Assembly: GCA_016190665.1 (NCBI GenBank)
Contig: JACPQD010000104.1
Location: forward strand, 286,502-350,501
Origin: Chloroflexota bacterium
GTDB lineage: Bacteria > Chloroflexota > Dehalococcoidia > JACPQD01
Direction of reading: 5' to 3'
Length of the DNA: 64,000 nucleotides
The notes beneath the pieces were generated by a model. It was not told where the DNA came from. It searched no databases and saw only the letters and a list, made by a program, of their open reading frames with translations. Of the stretch, positions 28,441 through 37,347 are shown in pieces; the stretch's first letter is position 1, and each line of letters begins with the position of its first letter. The translations under genes and the position numbers were made by a program.

Positions 28441-30096
28441 CTATTTGGCGAGCCAGACATCCTGGAACTTATTGTTGTTAAAAGCGTTGCCCCGAAAGTA
28501 GTTCTTCACTTCGGGCCAATGGCCGATGTTTCCCCGCCGCCACAGGAGCACTACCGAGGGTGTAATGTCTAAAAGCTTCAGTTCCAGCTCTCGGACGATC
28601 TTCTTGCGCTCCGCCACGTCCAGCGCTCGACTTTGCCGCTCGAAGAGAGCATCCACCTCTGGATCGCTCAGCCCTGTCCAACTCGAGCCGCCTTTGGTCA
28701 CAAAATAGCGGATCAACTCGTCGGGGTCGGACATCCTGAGGCCAACGGGCTGAGCAACCATGGGATTTCTGAGCTTATCTATTTGTTCCAGGAATGTGGC
28801 GCTTTCCTGGACGTCGATCTCCAGATCGATGCCTATTCTTGCGAGCTGCTCCTTGGCCAGCACTGCCAGGTCATCGGTGTACTTCGCCCTGGCCAGGATT
28901 CTAGTTCGGAGGCCGCTCGGGAAGCCGGCCTCCGCCAGCAGCCTCCTGGCTTCCGCCAGGTCCGCATCCTTCGGCTGGCGGTAGCCTGGCATCTTGAGCA
29001 GCTCTGCCTCCGGTATGGCCCAGTCGCTTCCCGCCACGAGGGGCCCGCCAACATCGGCCTCTCCGCTCTCCAGAATCTTGACCGCCGCTTGACGGTCGAC
29101 GGCCAGGCTGACGGCTTTGCGTACCCTGACATCTGTGAACGGAGGCAGGGTTACGACCATATTAAGCCACCGGGTGGAGAAGGCGGGGTACTTGGAGACG
29201 ACGGCCTGGGGCATCTCCTTGCGGATTGTCTGCACCTGACCCGGCAAGAGCCCCCCCGACCAGCTTGGGTCCATGAGCCTTACCTGGCCGGTCCTGAAAG
29301 CAGCGAGCATTGTTGAGGGGTCCTTGATCAAATAGAAGCGGATGCCGTCGAGGTATGGACGGTCCTTAATGAAGTAGTTTGGGTTCTTCTTGACCTCGAA
29401 GATCGTGCCCGGGGAATAGTCTTTGAACATGAAAGGTCCGGTGCCGACGATGTCTTTCTTCATGTTGCCCTTAGCTTCCACGATCTTCTTGGGGTAGACC
29501 ACTATCTGGCCGACGGCCAGCATCGGGAGGAAAGAGCTTTGCACGTACTTGAGGCTTATCTTGATGCTGTCCTGGTCTGTAGCCTCGACCCCTTTGATGG
29601 AGGCAAGCGTCCCTTTGCGAGGGCTAAGCACGCCCCTGGGAGGATCGTAGATCCTTTCCAGGCTGTATTTCACGTCCTCGGTCGTGAGAGGCGAGGCATC
29701 ATGGAACCTTACGCCCTTGCGGAGGCGGAAGGCGTAGCTGGTCCCGTCCGGGCTTACATCCCACCGTTCCGCCAGGTCTCCGATGACGGCGTCAATCTGC
29801 GACGGCTTGCTCTGGACCAAGCCGCTGTAGTTGCTCTGCACCATCGCCTGGGTCAACAGCCCCGTCTCTTGCTGGACATCGAAACTGGGCATGTCTGCGT
29901 TGAGGGTAGTGTTAAGTATTCCTCCGTACCGAGGCGCGTCGGCAGCCTTTGGGGTGGGGGACGGCGCCGCCCCTTTTGTGACCGGGGTCTGGCCTGGGGG
30001 ACTGACAGAAGTACTTGGCGCCGCGCCGCCGGCGCAAGCCGTCGGCACCAGCAAGGTGAACACGAAAAGCGAGTTCAGCGCCAGGCTCGTTTTCAT
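28441..30096 (-). CDS. Substrate-binding lipoprotein, family 5, first gene of the selenoprotein operon
   Basis: The protein has 551 residues from the ATG at 30096 with GGAGG seven bases upstream; an open frame to 30225 has no such site. The signal ends LLVPTAC (Cys21). The N-terminal lobe has GGILNTTLNADMPSFDVQQETGLLTQ and the hinge YSLERIYDPPRGVLSPRK; the second lobe has YRQPKDADLAEARRLL. The C-terminus NNNKFQDVWLAK matches the ending of the plus-strand paralog at 30665. It lies directly downstream of a strong promoter (30244-30216) and 28 bases before the UGSC selenoprotein, so it is the lead gene of lipoprotein - selenoprotein - lipoprotein - MmgE/PrpD. Confidence 0.9.
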   Translation of the reverse strand: MKTSLALNSLFVFTLLVPTACAGGAAPSTSVSPPGQTPVTKGAAPSPTPKAADAPRYGGILNTTLNADMPSFDVQQETGLLTQAMVQSNYSGLVQSKPSQIDAVIGDLAERWDVSPDGTSYAFRLRKGVRFHDASPLTTEDVKYSLERIYDPPRGVLSPRKGTLASIKGVEATDQDSIKISLKYVQSSFLPMLAVGQIVVYPKKIVEAKGNMKKDIVGTGPFMFKDYSPGTIFEVKKNPNYFIKDRPYLDGIRFYLIKDPSTMLAAFRTGQVRLMDPSWSGGLLPGQVQTIRKEMPQAVVSKYPAFSTRWLNMVVTLPPFTDVRVRKAVSLAVDRQAAVKILESGEADVGGPLVAGSDWAIPEAELLKMPGYRQPKDADLAEARRLLAEAGFPSGLRTRILARAKYTDDLAVLAKEQLARIGIDLEIDVQESATFLEQIDKLRNPMVAQPVGLRMSDPDELIRYFVTKGGSSWTGLSDPEVDALFERQSRALDVAERKKIVRELELKLLDITPSVVLLWRRGNIGHWPEVKNYFRGNAFNNNKFQDVWLAK

Positions 30097-30215
30097 CGCT
30101 GGCCTCCTTTTAGTGGTTGCCATCCGCAAAGAGAGCCGACTGCCCTGATTCTCGGAATCGGTCGCTTTCGGGCAGCAATTCCCTGCCACTACTAGCAGTC
30201 TCGCTTCCAGTCGGA

Positions 30216-30244
30216 ATGTTAACATCAGGCCATGAGGCTGTCAA
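30216..30244 (-). promoter_or_regulatory. Promoter, TTGACA-N17-TAACAT, minus strand
   Basis: Reading the minus strand, TTGACA (30244-30239) and TAACAT (30221-30216) are 17 bases apart. Transcription would start near 30209, about 110 bases before the lipoprotein ATG. The same pair of boxes drives the glycyl radical enzyme at 55838. Confidence 0.7.
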
Positions 30245-30274
30245 GGGCGCTACCCGAAGTGATTCTGTAATATT

Positions 30275-30293
30275 CGGTACAGATATTGTACCG
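30275..30293. promoter_or_regulatory. Perfect palindrome, possible operator
   Basis: CGGTACA (30275-30281) and TGTACCG (30287-30293) are perfect inverted arms around GATAT. It lies 31 bases upstream of the minus-strand -35 box, which suits an activator or repressor dimer. Confidence 0.55.
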
Positions 30294-30430
30294 TGACGTG
30301 TCTTGACGCCACTGATATCATATTAAGGGGCAGCGGTTCGCCGGCGTCGAACTGCAGCCCGGGGAGTACCTACGGTGGATCGGGATTCCTGGCTTGAAGC
30401 TAGCGGCGGCCGAAGCATACCATAACCGCT

Positions 30431-30580
30431 AATCAGGGCAATATGAAGCATGTCGCCAATGGCACCGGGCCTTTCAAGCTCAAGCAGTTCAGCCGCGGCG
30501 TCGTGTTCCATATGGTGAAGAACGAGGGGTACTTTCTCAAAGGGCTGCCCTACCTGGACGAATACAAAATATACCTACCG
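30431..30580 (+). pseudogene. Internal fragment of a family-5 substrate-binding protein
   Basis: About 50 codons match the centre of the family: QGNMKHVANGTGPFKLKQFS, then VVFHMVKNEGYFLKGLPYLDEYKIYL, equal to residues ~195-245 of intact paralogs. No signal peptide or lobe sequence flanks it. Just upstream (30339-30430) a short open stretch ending in IPGLKLAAAEAYHNR and a stop looks protein-like but I do not recognise it. Both seem to be debris of a rearrangement in front of the intact gene at 30665. Confidence 0.75.
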
Positions 30581-30664
30581 AGGTGGTTCGTTATCCCAGC
30601 TAGACGAAGCGAGGCAACGATAAGGGCCCGGCCCGTCAGTTGAGGCAAGAAAGGAGATCGCTTT

Positions 30665-32332
30665 ATGTACAGGCCAATAGTTATCTGGATGTCTGCTCTC
30701 ACTCTGCTGGCAGCTTGCGCTCCGGCGCCAATCCCGGCGGCAGCGCCGACCACCGCTGCTCAGCCGGCTGCCGCGGCGCCCAAGCCCGCCGCACCGGCAG
30801 CGACTGCCAAGCCGGCGGCCCTGGCGGAGTCGGCGCCCCGGTACGGGGGAACGCTGAACATCACTAACTACGCCGACCTGGTGAGCTTCGATCCGATCCA
30901 GGAGTCGGCGGTCAATTCCCTGGCCCCGGTTCTCCCCAACTACAGCGGGATCCTGCAACACGACCCGACGGAGCAGAGCAAGGTCATCGGGGATCTGGCT
31001 GAGCGGTGGGAGATGAGTCCGGACGGCAAGTCATACACCTTCCACCTGTACAAGAACGTGAAGTGGCACGACGGTACGCTTTTCACCGCCGAAGACGCCC
31101 GCTTCGCCCTCGAAATCACGCGCAAGCCGCCCAGAGGGATTACCAGCTTCAAGCAGGACTACCTGAAGCCTATCGACCAGATGGAAACTCCTGACAAGGA
31201 CACGCTGAAGATAACGCTTCAGTACCCCAGCGCCTCGTTCCTCCACAACCTGGGTGACGGTCGGATGGTGATCATCCCCAAGCACGTCTTTGACGCCAAG
31301 GGCAACATGAGGAGGGACATAGTTGGCACTGGCCCCTACAAGTTCAAGGTCTACGTTCCTGGGACAAGCTTCAGTGTCGTAAAGAACCCGGACTATTTCA
31401 TGAAGGGGCGTCCCTACGTTGATGGCATCACCTGGTACGTTCTCCCCGATGTGGCGACCAGATTCGCCGCGCTGCGGACGCGTCGAGTGCACGTGACGCC
31501 CTTCGGCTTCCAGGGCCTCACTCCGTCTCAGTCTGAGATGGTGAGGCGGGAGATGGGCGAGAAGATCTCCGTACTGAAATACACCGCGCCGACGGCTCAA
31601 GTCCTGTGGATGCTCAACACTAAGCCGCCCTGGAACGATCTTCGCGTGCGGCGGGCAGTGGACCTGGCTATCGACCGCGCCAGCATAATAAAAGTTGCTC
31701 CTGAAGGCGTTGGCGCAGTGGGGAGCTTTATGCCGCCAGGCGAATGGGGCCTCCCCGAAGGTGAGCTTCTGAAGCTGCCCGGCTACCGGCAGCCCAAGGA
31801 TGCCGACATCGCGGAAGCCAGGAGGCTTATGGCTGAGGCCGGATACGCGCAGGGCATGAAGGTCCCGGCCTTATCGCGGGATGTCCCGCAAATCCAGCGG
31901 GCCGCCGTCGCCGCGAAAGAGCAACTGGCGCAGATAGGGATCGAGCTGACCATCACCCTCCGAGACATCGGTTCGTTATTCGACCTCCTTTACAAGCGAA
32001 ACTTCGATATCGCCTTCCAGGGTGCTTCGGCTGCCTTCGCCGACCCCGACCAGATCTTCAGCGGCAACTTCGCGCGCGGCGTGCCCAGGAACTTTGGCGA
32101 CTTCTACGACGAAAAAGTCACGGCCTGGTACGAGGAGCAGGACCGCATCCTCGATGTGGCGAAGCGGCGAGAGGTGGTGCTGAACATGCAGCGGCGCATG
32201 CACGAGCTATCGCCCTACGTCGTCCTCTACTGGGCCGTCTATGAGCTGGGCTTTTGGAAGGAGGTCAGGAACCTCAAGGATGCCAGCACCTACAACAACA
32301 TGAAGTTCCAGGACGTCTGGCTGGCCCAGTAG
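30665..32332 (+). CDS. Substrate-binding lipoprotein, family 5
   Basis: The protein has 555 residues. The signal is short (LTLLAAC, Cys18) and the Ala/Pro linker is long (to about residue 55). GGTLNITNYADLVSFDPIQES, LYKNVKWHDGTLFTAEDARF, GTGPYKFKVYVPGTSFSVVKNPDYF and YRQPKDADIAEARRLM mark the two lobes. AGGAGA precedes the ATG. It is the only intact lipoprotein gene here without an adjacent UGSC gene on the same strand apart from those at 8233, 10096 and 42869; its downstream neighbour is the PEP-mutase-fold enzyme at 32594 beyond a 98-base direct repeat. Its upstream region carries the remains of another paralog. Confidence 0.9.
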   Translation: MYRPIVIWMSALTLLAACAPAPIPAAAPTTAAQPAAAAPKPAAPAATAKPAALAESAPRYGGTLNITNYADLVSFDPIQESAVNSLAPVLPNYSGILQHDPTEQSKVIGDLAERWEMSPDGKSYTFHLYKNVKWHDGTLFTAEDARFALEITRKPPRGITSFKQDYLKPIDQMETPDKDTLKITLQYPSASFLHNLGDGRMVIIPKHVFDAKGNMRRDIVGTGPYKFKVYVPGTSFSVVKNPDYFMKGRPYVDGITWYVLPDVATRFAALRTRRVHVTPFGFQGLTPSQSEMVRREMGEKISVLKYTAPTAQVLWMLNTKPPWNDLRVRRAVDLAIDRASIIKVAPEGVGAVGSFMPPGEWGLPEGELLKLPGYRQPKDADIAEARRLMAEAGYAQGMKVPALSRDVPQIQRAAVAAKEQLAQIGIELTITLRDIGSLFDLLYKRNFDIAFQGASAAFADPDQIFSGNFARGVPRNFGDFYDEKVTAWYEEQDRILDVAKRREVVLNMQRRMHELSPYVVLYWAVYELGFWKEVRNLKDASTYNNMKFQDVWLAQ

Positions 32333-32360
32333 GGGCATAGCTATGCCCAGGGGTTAGGGG

Positions 32361-32546
32361 GTAGGGGTTGGAGGTTAGGAACCAGCACACCCACCAGGGT
32401 ACGCTGTATCAGGAGAGACGACCGCGTAGGGGCGCACGGCAGTGCGCCTTCGTAGGGGTTAGGGGTTGGGGGTTAGGGACCAGCACATCCACCAGGGTAT
32501 GCTGTATCAGGAGAGACGACCGCGTAGGGGCAGACGGCAGTGCGCC
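32361..32546. repeat. Two direct repeats with a 98-base period
   Basis: The units 32361-32448 and 32459-32546 agree in nearly all positions, for example the 20-base core CTGTATCAGGAGAGACGACC at the same place in each, and differ by a few substitutions (acccacc/atccacc, tacgctg/tatgctg). The start of each unit is G/T-rich (GTAGGGGTTGG). No reading frame is conserved between them. The second unit ends 47 bases before the next gene, so each could carry a regulatory site. Confidence 0.8.
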
Positions 32547-32593
32547 CAATGCACAGGTGTGCGCCCAGCCGGCGAGAAAGGAAGAGCAGGCCT

Positions 32594-33463
32594 ATGTGCG
32601 CCAAATCCTTGCGGCAGATGCTCGAATCGGGCGAGACCATCGTCGTGCCTGGGGCCCATGACCCGCTGACCGCCCGGTTGCTGCGGGACATCGGGTTCAA
32701 GGCCGTCTACGTCGGCGGCTACCAGACGGGCGCCCAATTGGCGACCTCAGAACCCCTGACTACCCTGACGGAGTTCGTGGAGGTCGCGGAGAAGGTTATC
32801 GCGGCTGCTGATGACGTGGCCGTCCTCGTCGATGGAGGAGCCGGATTTGGCGAGCCCGTCCATGTGATGCGTACGGTGAAGGAATTCGAGCGCATCGGCG
32901 CGGCGGGGACCCACATCGAAGACCAAATCTTCCCGAAGCGCGTCTCCTATCATCGCGCCCTCGTCCATGTCATCCCGCTGGAGGACTTCCTGGACAAGCT
33001 CCGCTTCGCGTTGAAGGCCCGCAAGGACCGGGACTTCATAATCATAGGCCGCACCGATGTGGCCAAAGCGGTGGGAGGCTCCCGGGAGGAGGCCGTCAGG
33101 CGGGCGAGGGAGATGATAAAGCTGGGCGTGGATGCTGTCTTCATCAGCGGCTACCGCACGCCCGAGGACGCGGAGTACTACCGTCGGGAAATTCCGGACA
33201 TCCCCATGATGGCCGTGGCCGGGGTCGAGCCGCTCTCCGTCCAGGACTACCGGCGCCTGGGCTATCAGATTATCGTCTACTCGTCGACGACCGTAGCCGT
33301 GTGCGCCCGCGCCGTCGCCGAGTTCTATGGCCCGCTGTTGCGCACCGGCGAGATGCCGCTGCCCGTCGAGGAGATCAAGAAGGCGCGGGAGCTGGTAGAG
33401 AGGGCCATCGATCTCCCGGCCTATTACGCCCTCGAAGATGAGACGACAGAGAAGAGAGGCTAA
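32594..33463 (+). CDS. Isocitrate lyase / PEP mutase family protein without the lyase cysteine
   Basis: The protein has 289 residues from the ATG at 32594 (GGAAGAGCAGG upstream). PGAHDPLTARLLRDIGFKAVYVGGYQ, LVDGGAGFGEPVHVMRTVKEFERIGAAGTHIEDQ and IIGRTDVAKAVGGSREEAVRRA are the family core, with the Mg-binding acidic residues. In 2-methylisocitrate and isocitrate lyases the next loop carries K-K/R-C-G-H with the catalytic Cys; here it is PKRVSYH, without Cys. This points to other members of the fold, such as oxaloacetate or dimethylmalate-type decarboxylases and lyases. It converges on the small selenoprotein gene, overlapping its stop by four bases. Confidence 0.8.
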   Translation: MCAKSLRQMLESGETIVVPGAHDPLTARLLRDIGFKAVYVGGYQTGAQLATSEPLTTLTEFVEVAEKVIAAADDVAVLVDGGAGFGEPVHVMRTVKEFERIGAAGTHIEDQIFPKRVSYHRALVHVIPLEDFLDKLRFALKARKDRDFIIIGRTDVAKAVGGSREEAVRRAREMIKLGVDAVFISGYRTPEDAEYYRREIPDIPMMAVAGVEPLSVQDYRRLGYQIIVYSSTTVAVCARAVAEFYGPLLRTGEMPLPVEEIKKARELVERAIDLPAYYALEDETTEKRG

Positions 33464-33975
33464 GCCGGCGGCGTCAATTCTGCGGCGCTGCAGGTGAGCA
33501 CAGCTACTACCCTCTCGCATGCGCTGTCCGCCAGGCGCTCCACCGCTTCAGGCTTGCCTCGATACTCGTCCGGCACGCCCATATCGCTGGGGATGGTAAC
33601 GATGGGATAGTCCGGGAAGCCCTGCATCCGCGCCATCGCCTTTCCGGTGGTCGTCGCCAGCTTCTCCGCGGCGATAACGGCGGCCGGTATCCCTCTCCTC
33701 TCCATGGTGAGCGCATCGAGCACACTGCCCGACGTGCACGACCCTCAATCGCCCACGCCAGTGATGACCACATCGCACTTCTCGGCGATTTCGTCCAGAA
33801 TCTCCTTCTGCGCCGCGTTGCCAATGAAGGTTTTGCGGCGAAAGACCACGTCCCGGACATGATACTTGCTCGCAAGGACCTTCGATACTCGGTCGAAGAT
33901 CGCCTTGCCGAAGGCACGGTTGTTCCAGATAATCCCGACGGCTAGCCCTTCGAGGCTCTCCGGGCGCGGCGCCAT
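33460..33975 (-). CDS. Short stand-alone UGSC-family selenoprotein, Sec77
   Basis: The frame is open across TGA at 33747-33745: VVITGVGD-Sec-Gly-Ser-Cys-TSGSVLDALTMERRGIP. The 171-residue product is a UGSC domain alone, without the ~370-residue domain of the five larger proteins. The N-terminus (LAVGIIWNNRAFGKAIFDRVSKVL) forms the first strand and helix, and the part after the UGSC loop ends in a Ser/Pro-rich loop (TIPSDMGVPDEYRGKPE). It lies 59 bases after the 3-hydroxyacyl-CoA dehydrogenase gene on the same strand. The stand-alone form shows that the UGSC domain can work by itself or in trans. Confidence 0.88.
33717..33744 (-). promoter_or_regulatory. Candidate bacterial SECIS element
   Basis: CGGGC (33731-33727) pairs with GCTCG (33721-33717), with one G-U pair, around loop AGTGT, in the same register after TGA as the copy at 28097. 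Its sequence differs from that copy at most stem positions. Confidence 0.7.
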
Positions 33976-34034
33976 CTTGCTTGCTTCCAGGCCCCTGTGT
34001 GGGATATCCAGAGGCCTCTCTCAGAGACTGGACA

Positions 34035-34976
34035 CTAGCCTTTGCTTTCCTCCAGGTCTCGCTTCAGGAAGCGGATCAACTCCATCTCCTGCTGGCGTTG
34101 TTTGGCCTCACCGTGGTCCGGCCAATCATAGAAGCCCTTGCCCGACTTCATACCCAACTCCCCGCGCTCGACGTGTTCCCTGAACGGCCCCCACGGCTCT
34201 CCCCCCTTAGCCTTCACCCTGAAGTACGGCAGGTCCAATCCGATGAGGTCCTGACGTATAAAATAGCCGGTGTTTGCCATGCGCCTGCCAAAGCCATACA
34301 TGATTATGGTGTCGATCATCTCCGGCGTGCATACCTTGTTGTCGACCAGGTGCCAGATCTCGCGGGCAAGAGCGTCCTGGAGGCGATTGCCGGCGTGAGA
34401 CGGCAACTCGACTGGTATGATCACCGGCTTTTTGCCCATGCGGGAAAGAATCTCATAGGTGCGATCGATCGATTCTTTCGAGGTCTTCTCGCCGCCAACT
34501 ATCTCGACCAGCGGCAGGAAATGCGGCGGTTGAAAGTAATGCGCCACACAGCACCGCTCCGGGTGCTGGACATTGTCGTTCGCGATTGAGGTGGTGGTAA
34601 GGCTGGAGGTATTCGTGGTCAGTAAGGTCGGCGTTGGACAGATGCGGTCGAGCTCTTTGAAGACCTCGCGCTTCATCGCCAGCGATTCCTTCACCGACTC
34701 GACGACGTAGTTGGCTCCCTGGGCCGCCTGCTCCATGTTCGTCGTCGGGTGCAGGCGGGCGTAGCCAGCGTTGGCCTCGGAGACGGCCAGCAACTCACCC
34801 TCGACCATTCGGTCGAAGGCGCCGCGAGCCCTCTTCATCGCCAGTTGGCTCGTCTCGTCGCGAGTGTTGTACAACCACACCTCGTAGCCGGCGCGGGCGA
34901 AATCGACTCCGATACCGAAGCCCATCAGCCCGGCCCCTATCACCGCCACCTTGTTGATGCCGCTAACTTTCGCCAT
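34035..34976 (-). CDS. 3-hydroxyacyl-CoA dehydrogenase (short, bacterial type)
   Basis: The protein has 313 residues. VAVIGAGLMGFGIGVDFARAGYEVWLYN at the N-terminus is the Rossmann NAD-binding loop; VVESVKESLAMKREVFKELD, TNTSSLTTTSIA and CCVAHYFQPPHFLPLVEIVGG follow, with the catalytic His in AHYFQPP, and the C-terminal helical domain ends in GMKSGKGFYDW. It oxidises a 3-hydroxyacyl-CoA to the 3-oxo form with NAD in the cytoplasm. AGGAGGAAG precedes the ATG. It is not fused to an enoyl-CoA hydratase. The neighbouring stand-alone UGSC protein is probably in the same transcript. The exact chain length or hydroxy acid is not predictable. Confidence 0.88.
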   Translation of the reverse strand: MAKVSGINKVAVIGAGLMGFGIGVDFARAGYEVWLYNTRDETSQLAMKRARGAFDRMVEGELLAVSEANAGYARLHPTTNMEQAAQGANYVVESVKESLAMKREVFKELDRICPTPTLLTTNTSSLTTTSIANDNVQHPERCCVAHYFQPPHFLPLVEIVGGEKTSKESIDRTYEILSRMGKKPVIIPVELPSHAGNRLQDALAREIWHLVDNKVCTPEMIDTIIMYGFGRRMANTGYFIRQDLIGLDLPYFRVKAKGGEPWGPFREHVERGELGMKSGKGFYDWPDHGEAKQRQQEMELIRFLKRDLEESKG

Positions 34977-35298
34977 TCGCCGTCTTCCTCCTCTAAATAT
35001 CGTTAGAATGCATCATGCTGGCTTACACTGGCACCACTAAGAGCCTGCCCCTTCGGCTACGCTCAGGGCAGGCTCTGCGGGACATCGCCAACTGGTTCTC
35101 GCGGCCGGCATACCGCGTACTTCAGTGCGCGGTATGTGGAGCCTATTTTCGTAGCAACCACCAACGGACACGAACAAACTCGGATGTGTTTCACTGATCG
35201 GTGTTTCTCAGTATTAATCCGTGGTTCTGTCTCGAACGCGTTCCGTGTAAGCCACCCCTTATTGTTGAGCAAACTAACGAAGCGTTAGATGCGCTGCA
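34977..35298. other. Intergenic stretch with a 10-bp inverted repeat
   Basis: No gene is visible. GAGCCTGCCC (35041-35050) and GGGCAGGCTC (35066-35075) are perfect arms around a 15-base loop. The rest has the CACGGA/ACACGAA-type sequence often seen in non-coding gaps, and a similar stretch lies at 37120-37160. Confidence 0.5.
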
Positions 35299-37029
35299 CT
35301 AATCTGCCAGGCGTTCCTGTCGCTCCCGGAGCTCATTCCAACTGCGCGGCAGACTTATCCTCTTGCTCACCGGCACGCCTTGCTTGTGGTTCTGAACGTA
35401 GCCCTTGCTCTGGTTCCGGCCGGGATCGCCGCTGACCACGATACCGATCCACTCAGGCTGCGTGAAGATAGGTACTCGTCTGTCGGGATCGTCGGATTGG
35501 CAGTATTCCCGGGAGATGACTCCGCGCTGCACATAGTCGCGGAAGGTGAAGTTCGTGCCCCTTTCGATGGCTAGCTTCTCAACATAGCTGGCCGTCGTCG
35601 TAACGTTGTTGTACAGATAGCGCCTGATGTCGTCTTTGCTGAAGCCGTCTCTGGCAATGACCTTGGCTACGGCCGGGCCAAGGACGAACAGGGGGTAGCC
35701 CCTGGCCTCCGCGATCCAGCCCAACGACCATGAGACCAGCGCGCGCCCCCACAGGTCTGCCAGCGTCTTGAGGTGATCGAGGGCCGTGTTTCCGGCCGTG
35801 TAGGTGGGAAGAGTCGGGCCGACGCTGCTGAGGACAGTGACCACGTTGTCGCCCGCCTGGAAGCCCCGGTCGACGCTGAAGGGCTGCCAGCCGAACTCGG
35901 CCACCGCGTCCTCGTTCTCCGCCAGCGCCACGTTGAAACTCTGCGCGATGCTGCCCTTGTCCGTCGCCCCCGGCGGGATGCGCAGCCCGGCCACATTCCT
36001 CATATACAGCCTGAGGAACCGCCCGACGCTGGTATTGGCCTGACGCCCCACGCGCATGACCCCGGCGCCGAAGTTGAAATCCAGCTCCTTGATTATCGGG
36101 CCATTGAGGACGATCAGCGGCTCCCAGCCGGGCGTGCTTCCGGCGTCCTCGACGCGGAACTCGGGATCGGCGATGGCCTCAACAGCGGCGAGCAGGACGG
36201 GCATGTACTCCGGCCGGCAGCCGGCCATGACGCCGTTGACGGCGACGTTCCAGACGGTCGCCTGGCGATTCTCGGGGAGGAGGACGCCGGTGACTTGATC
36301 GGGCGCGCGGTCGGTGAAACCCAGAAAGCGCTCCACCTCCTCGATGGTCGGCGGGATGATGGGCATACCGTCGCTCCAGAGGTTCCGGTGGAAACGCTCC
36401 TGCACCTCCCGCAGTGTCCCCTTGAAGACGATGTCCGTGGCCTCAGGCTCCACCAGCTTCGCCGAGGCTTTGGCGGCGGTGGTGAGGCCCCTGACCACCT
36501 CTTCGATGATGGTCCCCTCGACTTTCTCGCGCAGCTCTGCTGCGCTATCCGTGAGGGGCACGCCCGGGTACTCCGCGATGCCCAGGCTCTCGGCGCCCAG
36601 GGCTCTGGCGATGGCCTCTGCCTGCCGGAGGAAGCCGGTGGCTACCAGAGACACGCTGGGGACCCCGGCCTTCTCAGCCGCCACGCTCGCCCGCATCACG
36701 GCGGGGGTGCAGCTTCCTCAGGCGCCCACCCCGGAGATGACCGCGTCGCAGCCGAGCTTGCGAAGCATCTCCGGCAGGCCGGCGATTATCTCTCGCTCCT
36801 TCGGGCCGTGGGTATCGCCGAAGGCGGTATAGTCCACGAACTGGATGCCGGGGAAGCGCCTGGCCAGCAATGCCCTCAGAATAGGGAAGACCTCGTCGCC
36901 GCGGAAGCGCCAGTCCCACAGCTCACAAACGGTCTTGCCTTCCAGTCCCGCGATACGCCTCGGTAACGGCAAGGTCTCATAGGCCATCTTGCCGAGGGGC
37001 CAGACGACTTCGTAGATGGGCTCTGACAT
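35299..37029 (-). CDS. UGSC-family selenoprotein, Sec104, with large C-terminal domain
   Basis: The in-frame TGA at 36720-36718 gives VISGVGA-Sec-Gly-Ser-Cys-TPAVMRASVAAEKAG. The protein has 576 residues, five more at the C-terminus (ERQERLAD) than the plus-strand copies. It is close to the protein at 17766 over the whole length (MSEPIYEVVWPLG start; GDTHGPKEREIIAGLPEML). The large domain reads FNFGAGVMRVGRQANTSVGRFL, with Phe where the other large copies near it have Cys before Gly-x-Gly, so that Cys is not essential. The lipoprotein gene at 37348 lies upstream on the same strand, 318 bases away. The final stop is not TGA. Confidence 0.9.
36690..36717 (-). promoter_or_regulatory. Candidate bacterial SECIS element
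   Basis: CCCGC (36705-36701) and GCGGG (36694-36690) pair perfectly around loop CGTGAT, thirteen bases after TGA, as in the copy at 18078. Confidence 0.75.
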
Positions 37030-37347
37030 TCAATACTCCTGTTCAGCCTCGTGCAGGGTTTCTAACACTCTGTTAGCTCGCTTGACCTGGAATGGATGGG
37101 TTGAACCGAAGTCATCGGGACTGGACCACGGATAAACACCGATACACACGGACCGGTCCGCCTGGGCGGATCGCGTCGCTTTCAGGCGTATCAATGTCGG
37201 CCCAAACTGGAAGGTGGTCAAGCGGAGCGAGGGCCGTTACCCTCGTGTATTTCGTGGTTAGAACCGTCCCTCCCCGGACATATCCGTGTCTATCAGTGGT
37301 TCCAATTCTCGCTTCCCGCTCCGCGCTACCCGCTTCCGCCCCGCAGC
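37030..37347. other. Stretch without a recognisable gene between lipoprotein and selenoprotein genes
   Basis: Both neighbours are on the minus strand. The stretch contains a CACGGATAAACACCGATACA-type segment, which is common non-coding filler, and no -35/-10 pair that I trust. The lipoprotein-selenoprotein pair may still be transcribed together. Confidence 0.5.

Noticed and set aside
32594..33463. True 2-methylisocitrate lyase (PrpB) or isocitrate lyase
   Set aside because: The catalytic Cys loop is absent; the sequence there is PKRVSYH.
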